Below, piece by piece: positions 1 through 19,300 of a DNA stretch of 64,000 nt; the stretch's first letter is position 1; each line of letters opens with the position of its first letter. Location of the stretch: positions 20,864,743-20,928,742 of the forward strand of contig NC_019868.2 of the NCBI RefSeq assembly GCF_002234675.1, in the 5' to 3' direction. The notes under the pieces are model-generated. The model was given only the letters and a program-made list of their open reading frames with translations, made no database searches and was not told where the DNA came from. The DNA is from Oryzias latipes. Its lineage: Eukaryota; Chordata; Actinopteri; Beloniformes; Adrianichthyidae. Position numbers and translations under genes: made by a program.

Positions 1-1
1 T

Positions 2-6614
<6,613 letters not shown>

Positions 6615-7830
6615 AAGGAGTTTAATGGAAAGTGTAAATCTTTAAATGGATATCAGGGTGTGGCTTTTCCCCCACATTCTCTCTCTGTAAGGAAAATCTT
6701 CTGTTCTTTTCTTGAAACCCAGACGTGTGATGGTTGAAAACGCAATGTCAAACATGCAAGAAAAATATCTGCCACTAGGGGGAGACACAGTCTCACTGAA
6801 CATTTCTCTCTCCAGCCTCCTTCAAAGGCTCTTTTGGATCATTGTTGAATTTTTGAACTCAAGTAAATTTCCCCCAAAAATACAAGAGATGTATTTAGGA
6901 AAGATGGATGCAAGATAAGAAATTTGAAAGTAGAGTGACGAGGAGGAAAAAAAAGGAGAAATACGCAATGATGGCACTGAAAGCACGATGTTTGACTGTT
7001 TGAGAGAAATGTCTGAAAAGAAAACCTGAGTAATGTGATGTGTTGTAAAAAAAAAAAAAGTTTAATTTTTTACTTTATTTCTATTTTTGTTCTTTTTATG
7101 GTGCTTTAACGATACTTTTATTGTACAAAAGTTAACTTTGACTGCTGTTTTTTTATGATTTCTTTTTTTTTCTTTCAATAATGCTTTATCCAAAAGTGTG
7201 CCAAAACATAAGGCTTTCAAAGATAAATTTAGAATATTATTGTCTTTCATTTTCATATTTGCTTTCACCCAAGAAAGACTGAGGGTTTTTAAGAGTTGTC
7301 ACAATTCCAGCTCTAAATTCTGTTCTTTCTTTTTTTTTCTTTTTTTGATTAGATCCATCAGACCTTGTCCAAAATTACAGATATCTAAATTTGGAGGGTC
7401 TGATGCTTTTGCACTTTCCTATAAAAATATTATTGTGGCATATTTAATTTTAAAATGCTGCCTTTTTTATTTTATTTTTTTGCAACATTTAGTTCAAAGT
7501 AGCATTGCTAATTAAAAAAAAGTTGGACAGTCTTTCACCTTTCTGAAGTTGTTGGTTCACATATTGGAATTTGTCTTTCATATATAATGGAAATATAAAA
7601 AATAATGACTAATGCATTCTTATAGGATAAAACATTTTAATTTTTCTACTCAAAAAAATTCTTCAAATGTCACTTTAGCTTCCTGTCTGCAGGACTTGTG
7701 GTTGACTTTTGCACTTTACTTGATTTACCTGGATAAAGGAAAAATAAATGTTGCTTTCATTCGTGAAAACAGTTTAAGTTTAATGTTGCAAACAGATACG
7801 TTTTCCCATTAAAATGTACCGGCACACTCA
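6615..7830 (+). other. afap1l1: afap1l1 3' untranslated region (extent inferred)
   Basis: AT-rich sequence after the afap1l1 stop codon with long T and A runs and no credible ORF. An AATAAA at 7743-7748 is the best candidate poly(A) signal seen, so the 3' UTR would be roughly 1.1-1.2 kb. The end is a guess without transcript data. The stretch 7830-8300 up to gabrp holds nothing I recognise. Confidence 0.4.
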
Positions 7831-8302
7831 CAATGAAGGACTCACTGTTGTTTTTAATTGCACATTTTATGCTGTTAAGCAAATTTATGTTGACTCCATG
7901 TATTACAGCCAAAGCAAGAAAAAAGAGCACATCTACATGAGTCACTTAATGAAGGCATCTCAATGCAGCACAGCATAGGGTGGGGTCAAAACAAGCTGCC
8001 CATAGGAACAAGTTTACTGCTCCTTTTTTGGACTTATGGACTTGTAAACAGGTAACAGATGCTTCATCATCACTTCCACATGCACATTTATAGAGACATT
8101 GTCCTCTTTTTTTACCATTAAAACGGTTCTGAACTTAGATTTTAGCTTTTTTTTTAATCAATCTGTTTGCTAAAAGGTTTTATCAGGGTGATCCTAGATA
8201 AACCTGCATCAAATCAGTTCAGATCCAGGCTGTGATGACAGTTACTGAGTTGGAATAGCCTCAAGTGGTGAATCTTCCTATTCCACAGCCTGGAACTGGC
8301 AC

Positions 8303-8911
8303 TCAGAGAAAGAGATAATAAAGCCAGTAAAGGATATTGACAACCAGGAAAGCTGTGGGAAAAACAGTGCGGGCGTGACGATCGATGTTGTGTGGATTTT
8401 CAACGATGAAGACAGACACTGCTCTGCGTGACGCATCCTTCACAGACGACAACCCACAGCCCTGACTCTGCACTTTCTCTCTGGTTGCTGGAGGATTCTT
8501 AATGTCACTGTTCACTGGCTGCTCAGTGGCTTCCTCTGCAGTGGAACCAATCTCTGCAGACTGGCTCGGCTGGCTCGGCCCCATGATGGGGATCAAGCCG
8601 TTTCCGTTAGACTCACAGAACTCTCTCAGAAGCTCCTAAAAAGCAAAACAATATTTGAGCGGAGGAAATGAGTTTTGCATCTTCATGTTCAGCGCATGTG
8701 TGGTTCTCACCCTGTGGAGATCTTCTAGGGTTTGGTGCTGCATGGTGTAAAAATGAGCACAGGCGTACTCCAGCAGAGCGCCAAAGATGAAGGTGAAACA
8801 GATGCCCAAATAGACATCTATGGCCTTTATGAAGCAGTTGGCGTTAGGTAAGGAAGTGCGGGCACCCATCATCAGAGTAGTCATCGTCAGTACTGTTGTC
8901 ACTCCTGGAAA

Positions 8912-8949
<38 letters not shown>

Positions 8950-11900
8950 GTAATCTTGATTTATTCTTTCTCTTCACAATGAATCTTGAAATGTAATGTG
9001 TAATTTTTAGATTGCCTTTTAAAAAGCAAGAAATGGAAAAGTCTCAAGACAATAAACAAAAACAATCCAAAATGACTTTTTAGCACCAAAATTGAAAAAA
9101 TAAATCAGAAAGGTTAATATTATCTAATAACACTTAAAGTGAAACTTGTTACTATTATGGCCCATGTCAGTTTTGGACTGCAAGGATTAAATCGCTTTCG
9201 CAATTTATCTTTTAAATGAACGAAAGTTTTTGCTCCGCCACTTTCTGAAAAGCTTACCAAAAATTGCACGCACCTAGTACTGGTTGAAAAGTAGTTTTAG
9301 GCATGGTAAATGAGCCCCTGCCCCCCCTTAAAATAAGTGATGACATCACAACAGACAAGACGGTCAAACAAAAATGGGACAAAAATCTCTTATGGGCTAA
9401 TAAACACACCATCTCAAAATTCACTAACAAAAAAAAACTTGTCGAGGGTCTCAAAAGAAACTTTTGAAACTATTATTGGATAGCCACAGGACCTTTATGG
9501 CTTGGCAGGCATTTTGTGGCAAAGTGTGAAATTTGGCAATTTTTCTTATTTTCCCACTATTAGGGAAAATTACATTTTTACTTGAGTGATGTTCACAAAT
9601 TTGAACACATGAGCCACTAGCTTTAGTCTACCAGCACCAGTGTTGTTGACCTTTGATCTGGGGAAGAGGCTCCCATCTTGAATAAAATAAAAAAAATAAA
9701 AAATCACCTTGAGCATCATTGAGAAGCTACCTAAGTGGGAAAAGGTTGGAATTAATGGTTTTTGATTTAAAAGCCAAAAAAAAGATTTAAAAGGCGTTAG
9801 GGTTGCAAAAGTGGTGTTCCCATGCTGTTTGCACATTTTTTACCAGAATTGTGAAAATCTAACACCTGAATATTGGGTTTCTAGCTGACCGTAACAATAT
9901 GACAGTTTACTTTTGCTTATTTAAAAAAAAATTATATAGACATGTTTGTTCCCTAGCCAGGCGGCTAAAAAACAAAAAGTTTCTATATAAAACCAACATT
10001 TTGAAGAAAATAGTTCTGACCACGCCGGCAAATTTAGAGTGGAGAGTTATGGGTTTGAAGAAGCCGCTCAGCCAGTGGGGGGCAGGTAAAAAGGGGGTAA
10101 TGGAGGAGCGACTAGGGCAGGTGGCGCATGCAGGCCAAAAAACTCTGCATGCGGCTGTAATTTAAAATATATTTTAAACGCATTATGTTATTTTAAAGAG
10201 CTTTACATTAACAAGTCAGTTTGGGAAGTTATTTGAAGAGTTTCTTTAGAAAATGTTTGTCTGTGAAACAGAGACAGTCAAAAGATTCTAAAATCCCAAT
10301 GACAATGACTGCACCTTGAGCTCAAATAACATTTAAGTCGTTGACATGATCTAACTAAAGCTTTAATCCCATAATTTGTACACCAGCAGAATTCCTAGTA
10401 AAGCAGAGCATTTTTGGAAGAAGAAACATGGAGAAAAAAAAATCTATGTGGCATGATGAGCCATGAGGAATGCTAACTGAGCTGCTGATGAAACTGCTGC
10501 ATGAATAACATTTGCAAAGTATTGATTTTGTAAGGGTAAGTATTTGCATGATTATTTTTCTAGTACTTGGCATTATAACTGCACATAATACTCAAGGAGT
10601 GATTTGTGAGTCAAATAGAGCTAAAATTATTTTTCTAAGTCAAACTCCAGACGAAACGGGAATTCCCGCAGGAACAGGGAACTTTTTTTTTTCATAGGAT
10701 ATTTTTCCGTTAAAAAAATAAAATAAATAAACAGTCATTCAGTATGAAACTAATTAAACATGCACAATTTTGGGCTAACCGATGCAGGTCCGAGCCGGTA
10801 CAGAAGACTGGCTGATCCAGAAAGAGACCCAGGACAGAACCACAAGAAGAATGGAAGGAACATACGTCTCCAAGATAAAGAACAAGACGTTTCTACGCAG
10901 CGCAAAATGCAGCACCAGCTTGGGGTAATGTCCTGAGAAGCATTTAAACACACAGACAAAAGAAATGATGCAGCACGTTTGTGGATTACAGGATTCATTT
11001 TCATTGCATGACTTCACATGTTACCTGTTTCGTACACGGCCTCTGACACTGATGTATAGTAGCTCTCCACGCTGTACTGAGCCAGCCGCAGGGTGTCCAA
11101 ACCCTTCACTGAATCATTCCCTCTGGTCCAGTAGAACACAACATCCTGTATGTTATAGCCCCCTGACAACACAACACATTCATTAGGTTTTTGCTGACTG
11201 GGCTGCAGCTCTACATGATGGAAATGATAAACATAAAGACAAGATAAAGATGTTTGTGTTATTCCGTATAAATGCTTTATGGAGTGGGCTGGAGCAATAC
11301 TCACAGCTCTCCAGTTGCAACGTGCATTCCTGTTTGTCCATGGGATATTTGGTCAGGTCCATGTTACAGGCAATTGTAGCAGTTATACTGTTGGACCACA
11401 CAAGAAAAACATCACTGACTTCTCAAGAAGCGGCTTGTGTCTCAACAGGCATTGCACAATGCACCTCAGCATTTCAAATTAAATCAAACTTTATTTGTAA
11501 AGCACCTTTCTTAATGATGTAACCTGTGCTTTACGAGACAAAAACATTTTGAAAACCAAAAGAAAGACCTTCACACAAAAATGTATTAACCATTGACCAT
11601 TCTCACCCCCCCCCCCCCCACACACACACACACACACACCCCACACCCCCACACACACACAGGAATGCAACTATTTCAAAAAAATAAGATGCAAAGTAGA
11701 AGTGGGGAAATTATATTTAGGGCCCGTCCACAACAGTGATCCCCACAGTCATATTCACAGAGAACTCTACCCCAGGACTCCCCCATCAAAGCAAGGAACC
11801 CTGCTGCAGTGACCCTGTTTATTAAGGAGGCTCAATCATCGATGTGGAGAATCCCTCAGAGGAGTTGAAAAAAAATGTAAAAGAAGTCAAATACATATGG

Positions 11901-13799
11901 GCAAAAACAGAGATTAAAAGCCTGATAATTAAATAAATAAACCTTAATAGATCCTATAGTTCACTAAAAGTGAATAAAAATGATCAAATTGAGAAAGTAA
12001 AACCAAATATATCAAGTAATTTACAATAAATAACAAATGCATATTTTCCTGCATTTCAACTAAAAGACAGATTAAAAAGGTAGGTTTGAAGTCTTCCTTA
12101 AAAAGCATGAACAGTCTTTGGAGCCCTGAAACTCTCTGGGAGGCTGTTCCACAGGAGAGGTTCATAAAAACTGAACAAAGCCTTGCCGTAAATTTTGGTT
12201 CTAACTTTCGGAATTACTAAAATGCCTGTACAAGAAGACCCTAAAGTCTGCAAGGGCTCATTGTAGGGACTTAAAAGACTTTAAAAAAAAACACATTTAT
12301 TTTAGCCACTACATGTACATTTTACTTTGGCAACAACTAAGCTATTTATGTTTAAGGGATTTTTTGATGGAAATCAAGAGAGTTTTTAAGATTAAAACAC
12401 TGTGTGAACATTTTTTTTAATAAAGCAAAAATGAAAAAGAATAGGAAAATTAATTGTGATCTTCTTAAGTTAAATGTAACACTGCAAAGACAGATATAAA
12501 TAAGTCAGAGGTTCTTTAAAAAGAAATCTTTAAATCAGCAACAAATCAGGCAGAAATAAATCTCGTCTCTAACACATGCTAACTTACACTAAGATTATTT
12601 TGCCATTGAAAAACATTCTTAATAAAGTTATATTTCTTGCAGGACAGAAAACATAACAATGTTTCCTGTAAGTGTAAAATGCATGTGATGCATCCCCATT
12701 TTTGTTAAGCACAACAAAGATCACCCTGAGCGAATGACAAAAGCTGTCCTTTCTGCCCTCAATTAAGCTGTTGAGTCAAAAACAGTTCGTTCTGGGGTCG
12801 GATGACGGGACAGACGAGACGCCAAAACTCTTTTAAACCAGGCCGCAGAAGACATAATTTGACAGATCTAAAAGTTTAAGGGGCAACAAACAAGCTGATA
12901 TCTGGTAGCATTCCCTCCGGTGGTGCAACTCACTGAGGATACATGAATCATTGTGGTTTTTTGTTTCCTTTTTGGAACCTGAGGTCTGTCCATGGTTGAT
13001 TAACTTGAAATTTCAACAAAAAATAAAAAAAAACAAAGGTACCGCAAGGCGTAGAGGACAGTTCCATTGCTAAAGATCCGAATGAGGCGGTTTTCCACAG
13101 TGACATCATGCAGGAAGGACCGCTTGGAGTCTGGGATGAAGGTGTCAGGGATCCAGAGCAGAGACACAAGACGTCCGTCTACGCTCACACTCTCATTCCC
13201 GGGAAACACCAACCTGGAATCCCGCCAGCGCTGACGGAGGAAGATAGTTGCTGTGTAGTCCTGAGAGGATTGAGTCAACAAAGATCCACACTTGACATCT
13301 ACATTTTCACCTTGCTAGAAGATACAAAACAAAACGTAAGGGATGATGGTCACCATATTGATTTCAGAAATGGCGTCGATGCTGGCAATGTCAAGGCTCA
13401 TTCCGATTTCCACAGGACCCTCTTTGTTTGAAGGGGAGACGGGTAAAGTAAAATTTAGTAGCAAACACACAACAACTGACTAACATCAGTGTATTTATTT
13501 ATTTAAATACCATTAAAATTAGGCCTGAGGTATCGATTGTATCCCTTCATGAGTTTCTGAATCGTTGGTAGAAGCTGAGAGTCATTCCAGTCACCCCAAT
13601 GGTTGTTGGTGAACGTGCACCCTCTGACGTAAAGAAAACCAACGGGAAGCAAGAAGACAACAAAGTGAACTGAGCACTGAGGCAGATTGTCCGCATATCA
13701 ATGGATCAGCTATGTGCCTGGCTGTTTTCACTCTTGTGTCCCTTACCCCTTTGTGAGAGTCAGGCAGAAAAGAAGAACCTGGTGCAGCTGAACAGACAT
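8303..13799 (-). CDS. gabrp: GABA-A receptor pi subunit, complete
   Basis: Cys-loop ligand-gated chloride channel subunit of the plasma membrane, typical of epithelia. Exons in transcript order: 13799-13747, 13623-13511, 13421-13354, 13260-13043, 11387-11305, 11162-11025, 10932-10780, 8904-8711 and 8635-8303. Phases agree and give 450 residues, close to the about 440 usual for the pi subunit. Visible parts: signal peptide [18 protein letters not shown]; ligand-binding domain with the Cys-loop ([16 protein letters not shown]); M1 in [19 protein letters not shown]2 with [19 protein letters not shown]3 with [19 protein letters not shown]; a short cytoplasmic loop of about 80 residues; M4 ending WLYYLFL. 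The M1-M3 wording is that of the pi branch as I recall it. Exon 2 uses the upstream of two adjacent AGs, the only one that keeps the frame. No promoter motif was identified. Confidence 0.95.
8909..8946. repeat. A12 plus (TA)13 tract at the gabrp exon 8 splice acceptor
   Basis: Twelve A then thirteen TA units on the plus strand. Read on the gene's strand this is a TA microsatellite followed by a T12 pyrimidine tract ending in CCAG, the acceptor of exon 8. Confidence 0.95.
8947..10779. other. gabrp intron 7, no further gene seen
   Basis: AT-rich intronic sequence with short runs of A and T. ORFs of 60-90 codons on both strands show no family motif or splice context. An approximately 10.02-10.12-kb patch is richer in G, without recognisable content. 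Confidence 0.5.
11470..12270 (-). repeat. Degenerate non-LTR (LINE-type) 3'-end repeat in gabrp intron 4
   Basis: The segment opens with ATCAAACTTTATTTGTAAAGCACC and, near 12.06-12.19 kb, has AAGGTAGGTTTGAAGTCTTCC and GGAGGCTGTTCCACAGGAGA (each quoted in part). These are worn forms of a common fish repeat that on the other strand reads as a LINE 3' end finishing in an AAAG-type tail. A related opening occurs at 51.0 kb. Family name not assigned. Confidence 0.5.
11605..11662. repeat. C-run and CA microsatellite
   Basis: Fourteen C followed by about ten CA units and more C/CA runs, within the degenerate repeat in gabrp intron 4. Confidence 0.95.
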
Positions 13800-15839
13800 T
13801 GTGGATCGGAAGGCTGGGACCACCACGGCTGCACAGGTAAAGAAAAGAAACCAGAATAGGAACAAAAGGTTTGTCAGATTCGCATTTAGAAGGTGACACT
13901 GGTTCACCATTTGGTGGCAGCATCTATCTGAAGGTAGCCTCAAGGGAAATCCACAGCACAGTGGCCATTCTCCCCCCTATATCTAATAAAACAGCACTTT
14001 CATGCAGTATTGATGCTGGTGAAATGTGCTGGAATGCTGTATTGATCTCCCCCTCCTCCCTCCAGCTGCTCTTAATTTATCAGAATCTGCTGTAGTTGTA
14101 GTAATTTCTCCTAAAATCCATTATAACAGCATCCTGATGATATGGATGAAGATTAAAAAAAACAGATACATTTTTTAGTACATGTTTGTTTTGCATTGAA
14201 AAACTGAATCTTGTCAGCTTTTCTTGATAGCCGCTGCCTCATGGTTTATTCATCAAAATGCCTCCTTTGAATTAAACCAAGTCATTAACTGGCCCAGTGG
14301 CTGCTGTTCAGATTTTCCTCGCAACCTTTTCACTTCCTTATCCTCTCATAGAGTAATCTTGTTTCCACTAATACATTTCAGTATTTCATCTCTTACTATG
14401 ATCGAAATTATGCAAATATGTTTGCGCCTCAGCTGTTCTTTCGAGACTCTTTTGCTGATGAGTTTCACCTAGCAGAGCAGAGAAAACAAGTGGTTTCTAA
14501 TAATAATGACCATAATGAAAGTTAGGATTTTGGGGTTTCAAAACAAAATGTCTTTCACTTTACAGGTGGTATAAATATTGCATTAGATACATTTTTTAAA
14601 ATGATATTAGCACTTTGAAATTTAGCATTTATTTTATTTTTTATTTTTTTTGAGAAGTCCTCTCATCTGAATCTGCCTCCACCCTTTAAACCACAAGCCA
14701 AACCAGAAAAGGGCGTCCCCGCATTACCACATCCTGGATTTTGTCCACATCACTGTTGTTCAGATTTGCCTGTGCATGCATATAAAACACTGTAAAATCA
14801 ACCCTTTACCTGTTCATCTCATTTCCCCAGATTGTCTCCACATCTGCTATACTGAAGTTTTCCTTACCTTAATTAGTGTCAGTACTCGTCTTTTGTGATT
14901 TTCTTCCTCCGCTCCTTTTTTCTTGGCTCTTATCCTTTGTTTCCTTTCCAAATCTTCCACCTGCTATGTCCCACCGTGTTGCCAATGGTCACCTCTTTTC
15001 AGGGATTCCTGAGTCGGTCCCAGTTTTTCCTGCAGTTGTCAGTGAGCCATAAGGAATAATAACGTGATCTTGATGTGTGAGCTGCTGCTGCAGGTTGTTT
15101 TACTGTTTGTGCAACATGCACAGCCTCTCTGCACAGCTGTATTCATCTTTGCACAGAGCCTGGCTGCACCCACCCCCCCTCTATCCCCTCGCTTAGTTCA
15201 CGCCACTCAACATCGCACATGAGCTGCCTTTTCTAGATGCCTCCGACCTCTGCACAGATGTGTACTGTCACTTTTTGATTGTGTTCTTACCTCGCTATTA
15301 CACAAGATTTTTATTAACTATTAATCAACCAGAACATCCACCCCAAATTAGAAAACAAACATCATCCTCAGTCTAACTGAAACAGCTGGATAAGTCAACA
15401 CGCACATATAGACACACACCCTCACAAAAATCTTCCCAAATTACTCCTTTTTTATATTTCTCTCATCCCTCTGGCACCTAATTTCCATCTAAGTCCCTCT
15501 CTTCCAATTTACCCTGACATTGTCCCGCCTTCTGGGCTCCCAAGCTTTCCGCTATCTAGTTCTCCCATGCCCTCACCATCCTCACCTCTGATGTGCGTTC
15601 CTTTACATCAGCATCATTATTTGAATTAGTGTCTTCTAAGCCTCCAAAAGAGACACACGGTTAGGACATAAAAGCTACTTTTTTTCTGCTTTTCCCTAAA
15701 AGATTTCTGTTGTTTACTTAATTTGTCAAAGTGTACCTGTCAAAAAATGTTAAAAAAAACTTTGACATCTCAATAAAGCTTTAAAAAACTGTAAGGTGTA
15801 AAAATAAGTGTTAGCCACAACTGGAGAATTCTTGTTTTT

Positions 15840-16360
15840 TCCCCTTGGTAAAGATGGTGACCACACGCTGCCGCAATCTGTGCCCAGCAGTCATTAATCT
15901 GGGATCCTGCTGGAGGTGTGTCGTTAATCTTTATGAGCCCCTTGTTCTATTGTGGCTGCTTGACAGTCTTAACTGTAATCACAAGTCCTCAGCTTCAAAA
16001 AACCTGCTGATTAGAGCTCCAACATGTGTGACGAAACCTCTGCAGCTGTCCTTCTCACAACCACTGCAGCCCAACAATCTCCCGCTTTGCACTTCCCAGT
16101 GGCTGAACACTAACAAGCTGATCCGCTGACTGCAGGTAGGATGCAATCTTTCACAGAGTTTCTGTCTCGATTGGCTCTGTAATAATCTTTTAGAGTATGC
16201 CTGCCCAATTCCTCTTCCTGAGATTGACCGCTTTGCTTGTTTTCTGGGCTTTCCAGCTTTGCCTTGATGGTGATTGACACTGAACTGAATGATTCCATGT
16301 TTGGATTGATTGAACACACCTGATGCAGGTAAACAGCAGCAAGATGGAAAGCCATTTTTA
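15840..16360. promoter_or_regulatory. Candidate regulatory element (homeodomain/PBX-type motifs)
   Basis: A unique 0.5-kb patch standing out from AT-rich surroundings. It has repeated TTAATC/TAATCT cores, a PBX-MEIS-like TGATTGACAC near 16.27 kb, GATTGATTGAACA near 16.3 kb, and several CAGCTG or CACCTG-like E-boxes. Motif density alone is weak evidence; there is no conservation data here. Confidence 0.25.
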
Positions 16361-19300
16361 GATCATTAAAGTTTCAGACAAACATTGTTTTTTTGTTTGT
16401 TTAATTTATGTATTTATTGTTTTTTGTTTAATATATTTCTTGCTGTTTATTCTTTTTTTTTCTGTCTGCCTTTTTATGTCCTTAACTTTAATAATGCCAC
16501 TTGTTCTGATTCAGGTAGGCATCCCAAAGTTACATAAATTAGAACTGTGTTTTTCATTCAATTATTTATTTTTGTTAAATTATTTAGTTTTAGATTCATT
16601 TAAATAGATGCACAGATTAAAGTAAACTGATTATAGTCAAATGATTAGAATTGTTTAATTTTGTTTTTGTTTTTGTTTTTGTGATGCCTCAAAGGGGCCA
16701 AGGCAAGTCAAACCATTCCTGGAGTAGACAGAGAACAGATTTTTTCCAAAACTTTTTATAAATTTACATGAATTATAATGTACAAGTAATTCTGCTAGTT
16801 GTAGTTTTAGTTGTCTTTAAGTTCCCTTCAAAGAATTTATAAGCCGATAACAACGTGTGTGTTATCGGTTATGCCAGTTTGTCTCAGAAATCACTTCATT
16901 TGTTTGTTACTTGGCTTCAGTTCTGGGTTTCCTCCTGGCATACATTTTTTTGTAATTAATATTTTTTAACATCCGCATTTTCATCAAAAGTTGAACCAAT
17001 TTTCAGACCTTTGTCCCAGTGCCTGTTTGAACCCCCACACCACTCTTCAGGTAAAGTTCATTTTCATGTCAGCTAACGCTTCAAGAAACAGATACACATC
17101 AGCCACTGTCTTGCTGCCGTGTGACAAATGGAAATGTCACAATGCTGCCAATGACAGGGAAGAAGCTCACATGAATGACTGCAGCAGCTGCCATGCCCAG
17201 AGGGAGCAGAAATGAATTAATGAGAGTTCCTGCTTCAGCCAGCTAATGTGACTACCGTACCTGCAAGTTGGAAAATGAAGTGTTTCTTGTCATGTCTCAT
17301 CAGATATGGGTCTAAATGAGCAATTTGACTTAATTTTTATTTATTTATTTATTTTGTTTAACCCCCTTAAATTTTTTTTTAGAATCCACCACACCATCAG
17401 TATCATTCTAACCTCCTTGCTTTTGGACGCAGCATACACTTGGAGTAAAAAAAAAAAAAAAAAAGGTTAATTCATGAATCATGAATATTAAATTATGCAA
17501 CACACAGGTTTCTAAAAAAATGAACAACGGACAACATGAAAAAAAAAGCATGAAAAAATCAAGTATGCTGCAGAGAAACTAGACTAGTGGAAGAAAACAG
17601 TAAATAAATAGCAACGCAAGAATTGAAAAAAAAAAAAATGTTTAATATTTTTCTCAAGTTACCTAAAATAAAATCCTATTGTCTTTGTCATAAAGACAAA
17701 AAATGCTAAAAAATAATGTAATAATCGAACTAAAAGATAAATTGGAAAAAATGTTTTTCATATATTTTTAAGCCTCCAGAAACACTCAGATCCTCAGGAA
17801 GGTTGTTCTTCAAGTGAGGACCTGAAGAACAACAACAAAAAGATTTTTTGCTTTGACACACAGAATAGTTAAAGTACATGAACTTTATAATCTCAAAGTT
17901 CTTGATGGTCTCTAAGGTTTGAAGGAATCTGATAAATGTGAAGGTGCAAGACTTTTGAGACATTTTAAGTGGGAAAACCTGCATTCCATTGTGTTTTTTC
18001 TTTGTCATATTTGCCAAAGAATATACTGTAGGATCTAATCACACTCTTCTTGTCTTCTCTCTTGTTTACTCTAAAGCTGCATCTACAGTCTCATTTTGAT
18101 TGCACTCCCTGATTACTTGTATGATATTTGTATTTGGGTCTCTGAAGACTAGAATTATTCCCAAAAGTATAATTAAAATGTTCTGGATTCTGTGTTTACA
18201 GAGCTTAGCACAACAATCTGTTTGGGAATGGGAGCAAAAACCAACCTTAAGGACAACTAATGACAAGTTTAGTGCAACACTGGAAAAGCTTTTTAAAAGA
18301 GATGTCTCCAAGGAAGGAAAGCACTATGGCGACATTTGAGAAGTTGTAATATGTGTGGTCGGCTGGCTTTAAAAAAATATTGCAAAACAAACATAAACAA
18401 TAATTCTGATTGTAAGAGTGACTCTCTGAATACAAAAAAAGTCATTTTCTATCCATGAAGATTTGGAGATTTGTATTTTATCCTCAAAAGGAAAAAATAA
18501 AGCTTAATCCACTGTGAAATAAGCGGCTTATTCTGCCCACTCTAACATCTTTTTTTGTCATTTGCTCTTTGTGTGGCTGGCAAGTGTATTGCGGCACCTC
18601 GTAAGCTTCTGGTTGGGAGACAACAATGTTAGATTGTTTTCTTGAAAGCTGATGCAATCCAGCATTTTGATCTGTTGCGAAACAAGTGCTCTTCCTGGAA
18701 CATGTCATCTTTCCTGCACTGCTGATTATAAGCCAAGGAACTTTCTAATGAGTTCTCAAAACTAACTATTACCATGTCATCGTTTTACCCAGCCGCCGCC
18801 TGTGCTGCCTTCATCAAGCGTTCATCGCTCTCTGGCTCCTCATAGAAAAACTTTGCTAATGAACAATCTTAATGAACAGTCATTAAATACACAATGTATT
18901 AGGTGTTGTATTCTAACCCTTTTATTGTCTGTAGGAGCTTGGGAGTTTACAAGAGTAAAAACTACACTTGTGTGCTTCCATCACTCTTAGTGTCCTTTAA
19001 CTAATGGTCTACAACTCCCCATTGGTATGAATTCACACTCTGCTTTAACTTTACTGCCCAAGAAAGCAGTCTTTTTCCTAGGTTTACCATCAAGTGGTAA
19101 AAAAAAGAGTTTTTAAAAAGAAATACATATTTAGCTATGATAACACCGAGCTCTGCAAAGCGCGTTCAAGCAATCACTTCCAATGAAAAGTCTATGAAAA
19201 TGTGTGTTTTGGGCTTCTGTGTCATTAATGTATGACTATGCAAGTTTCTAAGACTGTTTTTAGGCTCTACTTACAAAACATGTGGCCATTGAACACATGT

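Noticed and set aside
13591-13923. 110-codon minus-strand frame over gabrp exons 1 and 2
   Set aside because: Shadow frame running through an intron; the gabrp splice sites explain the region.
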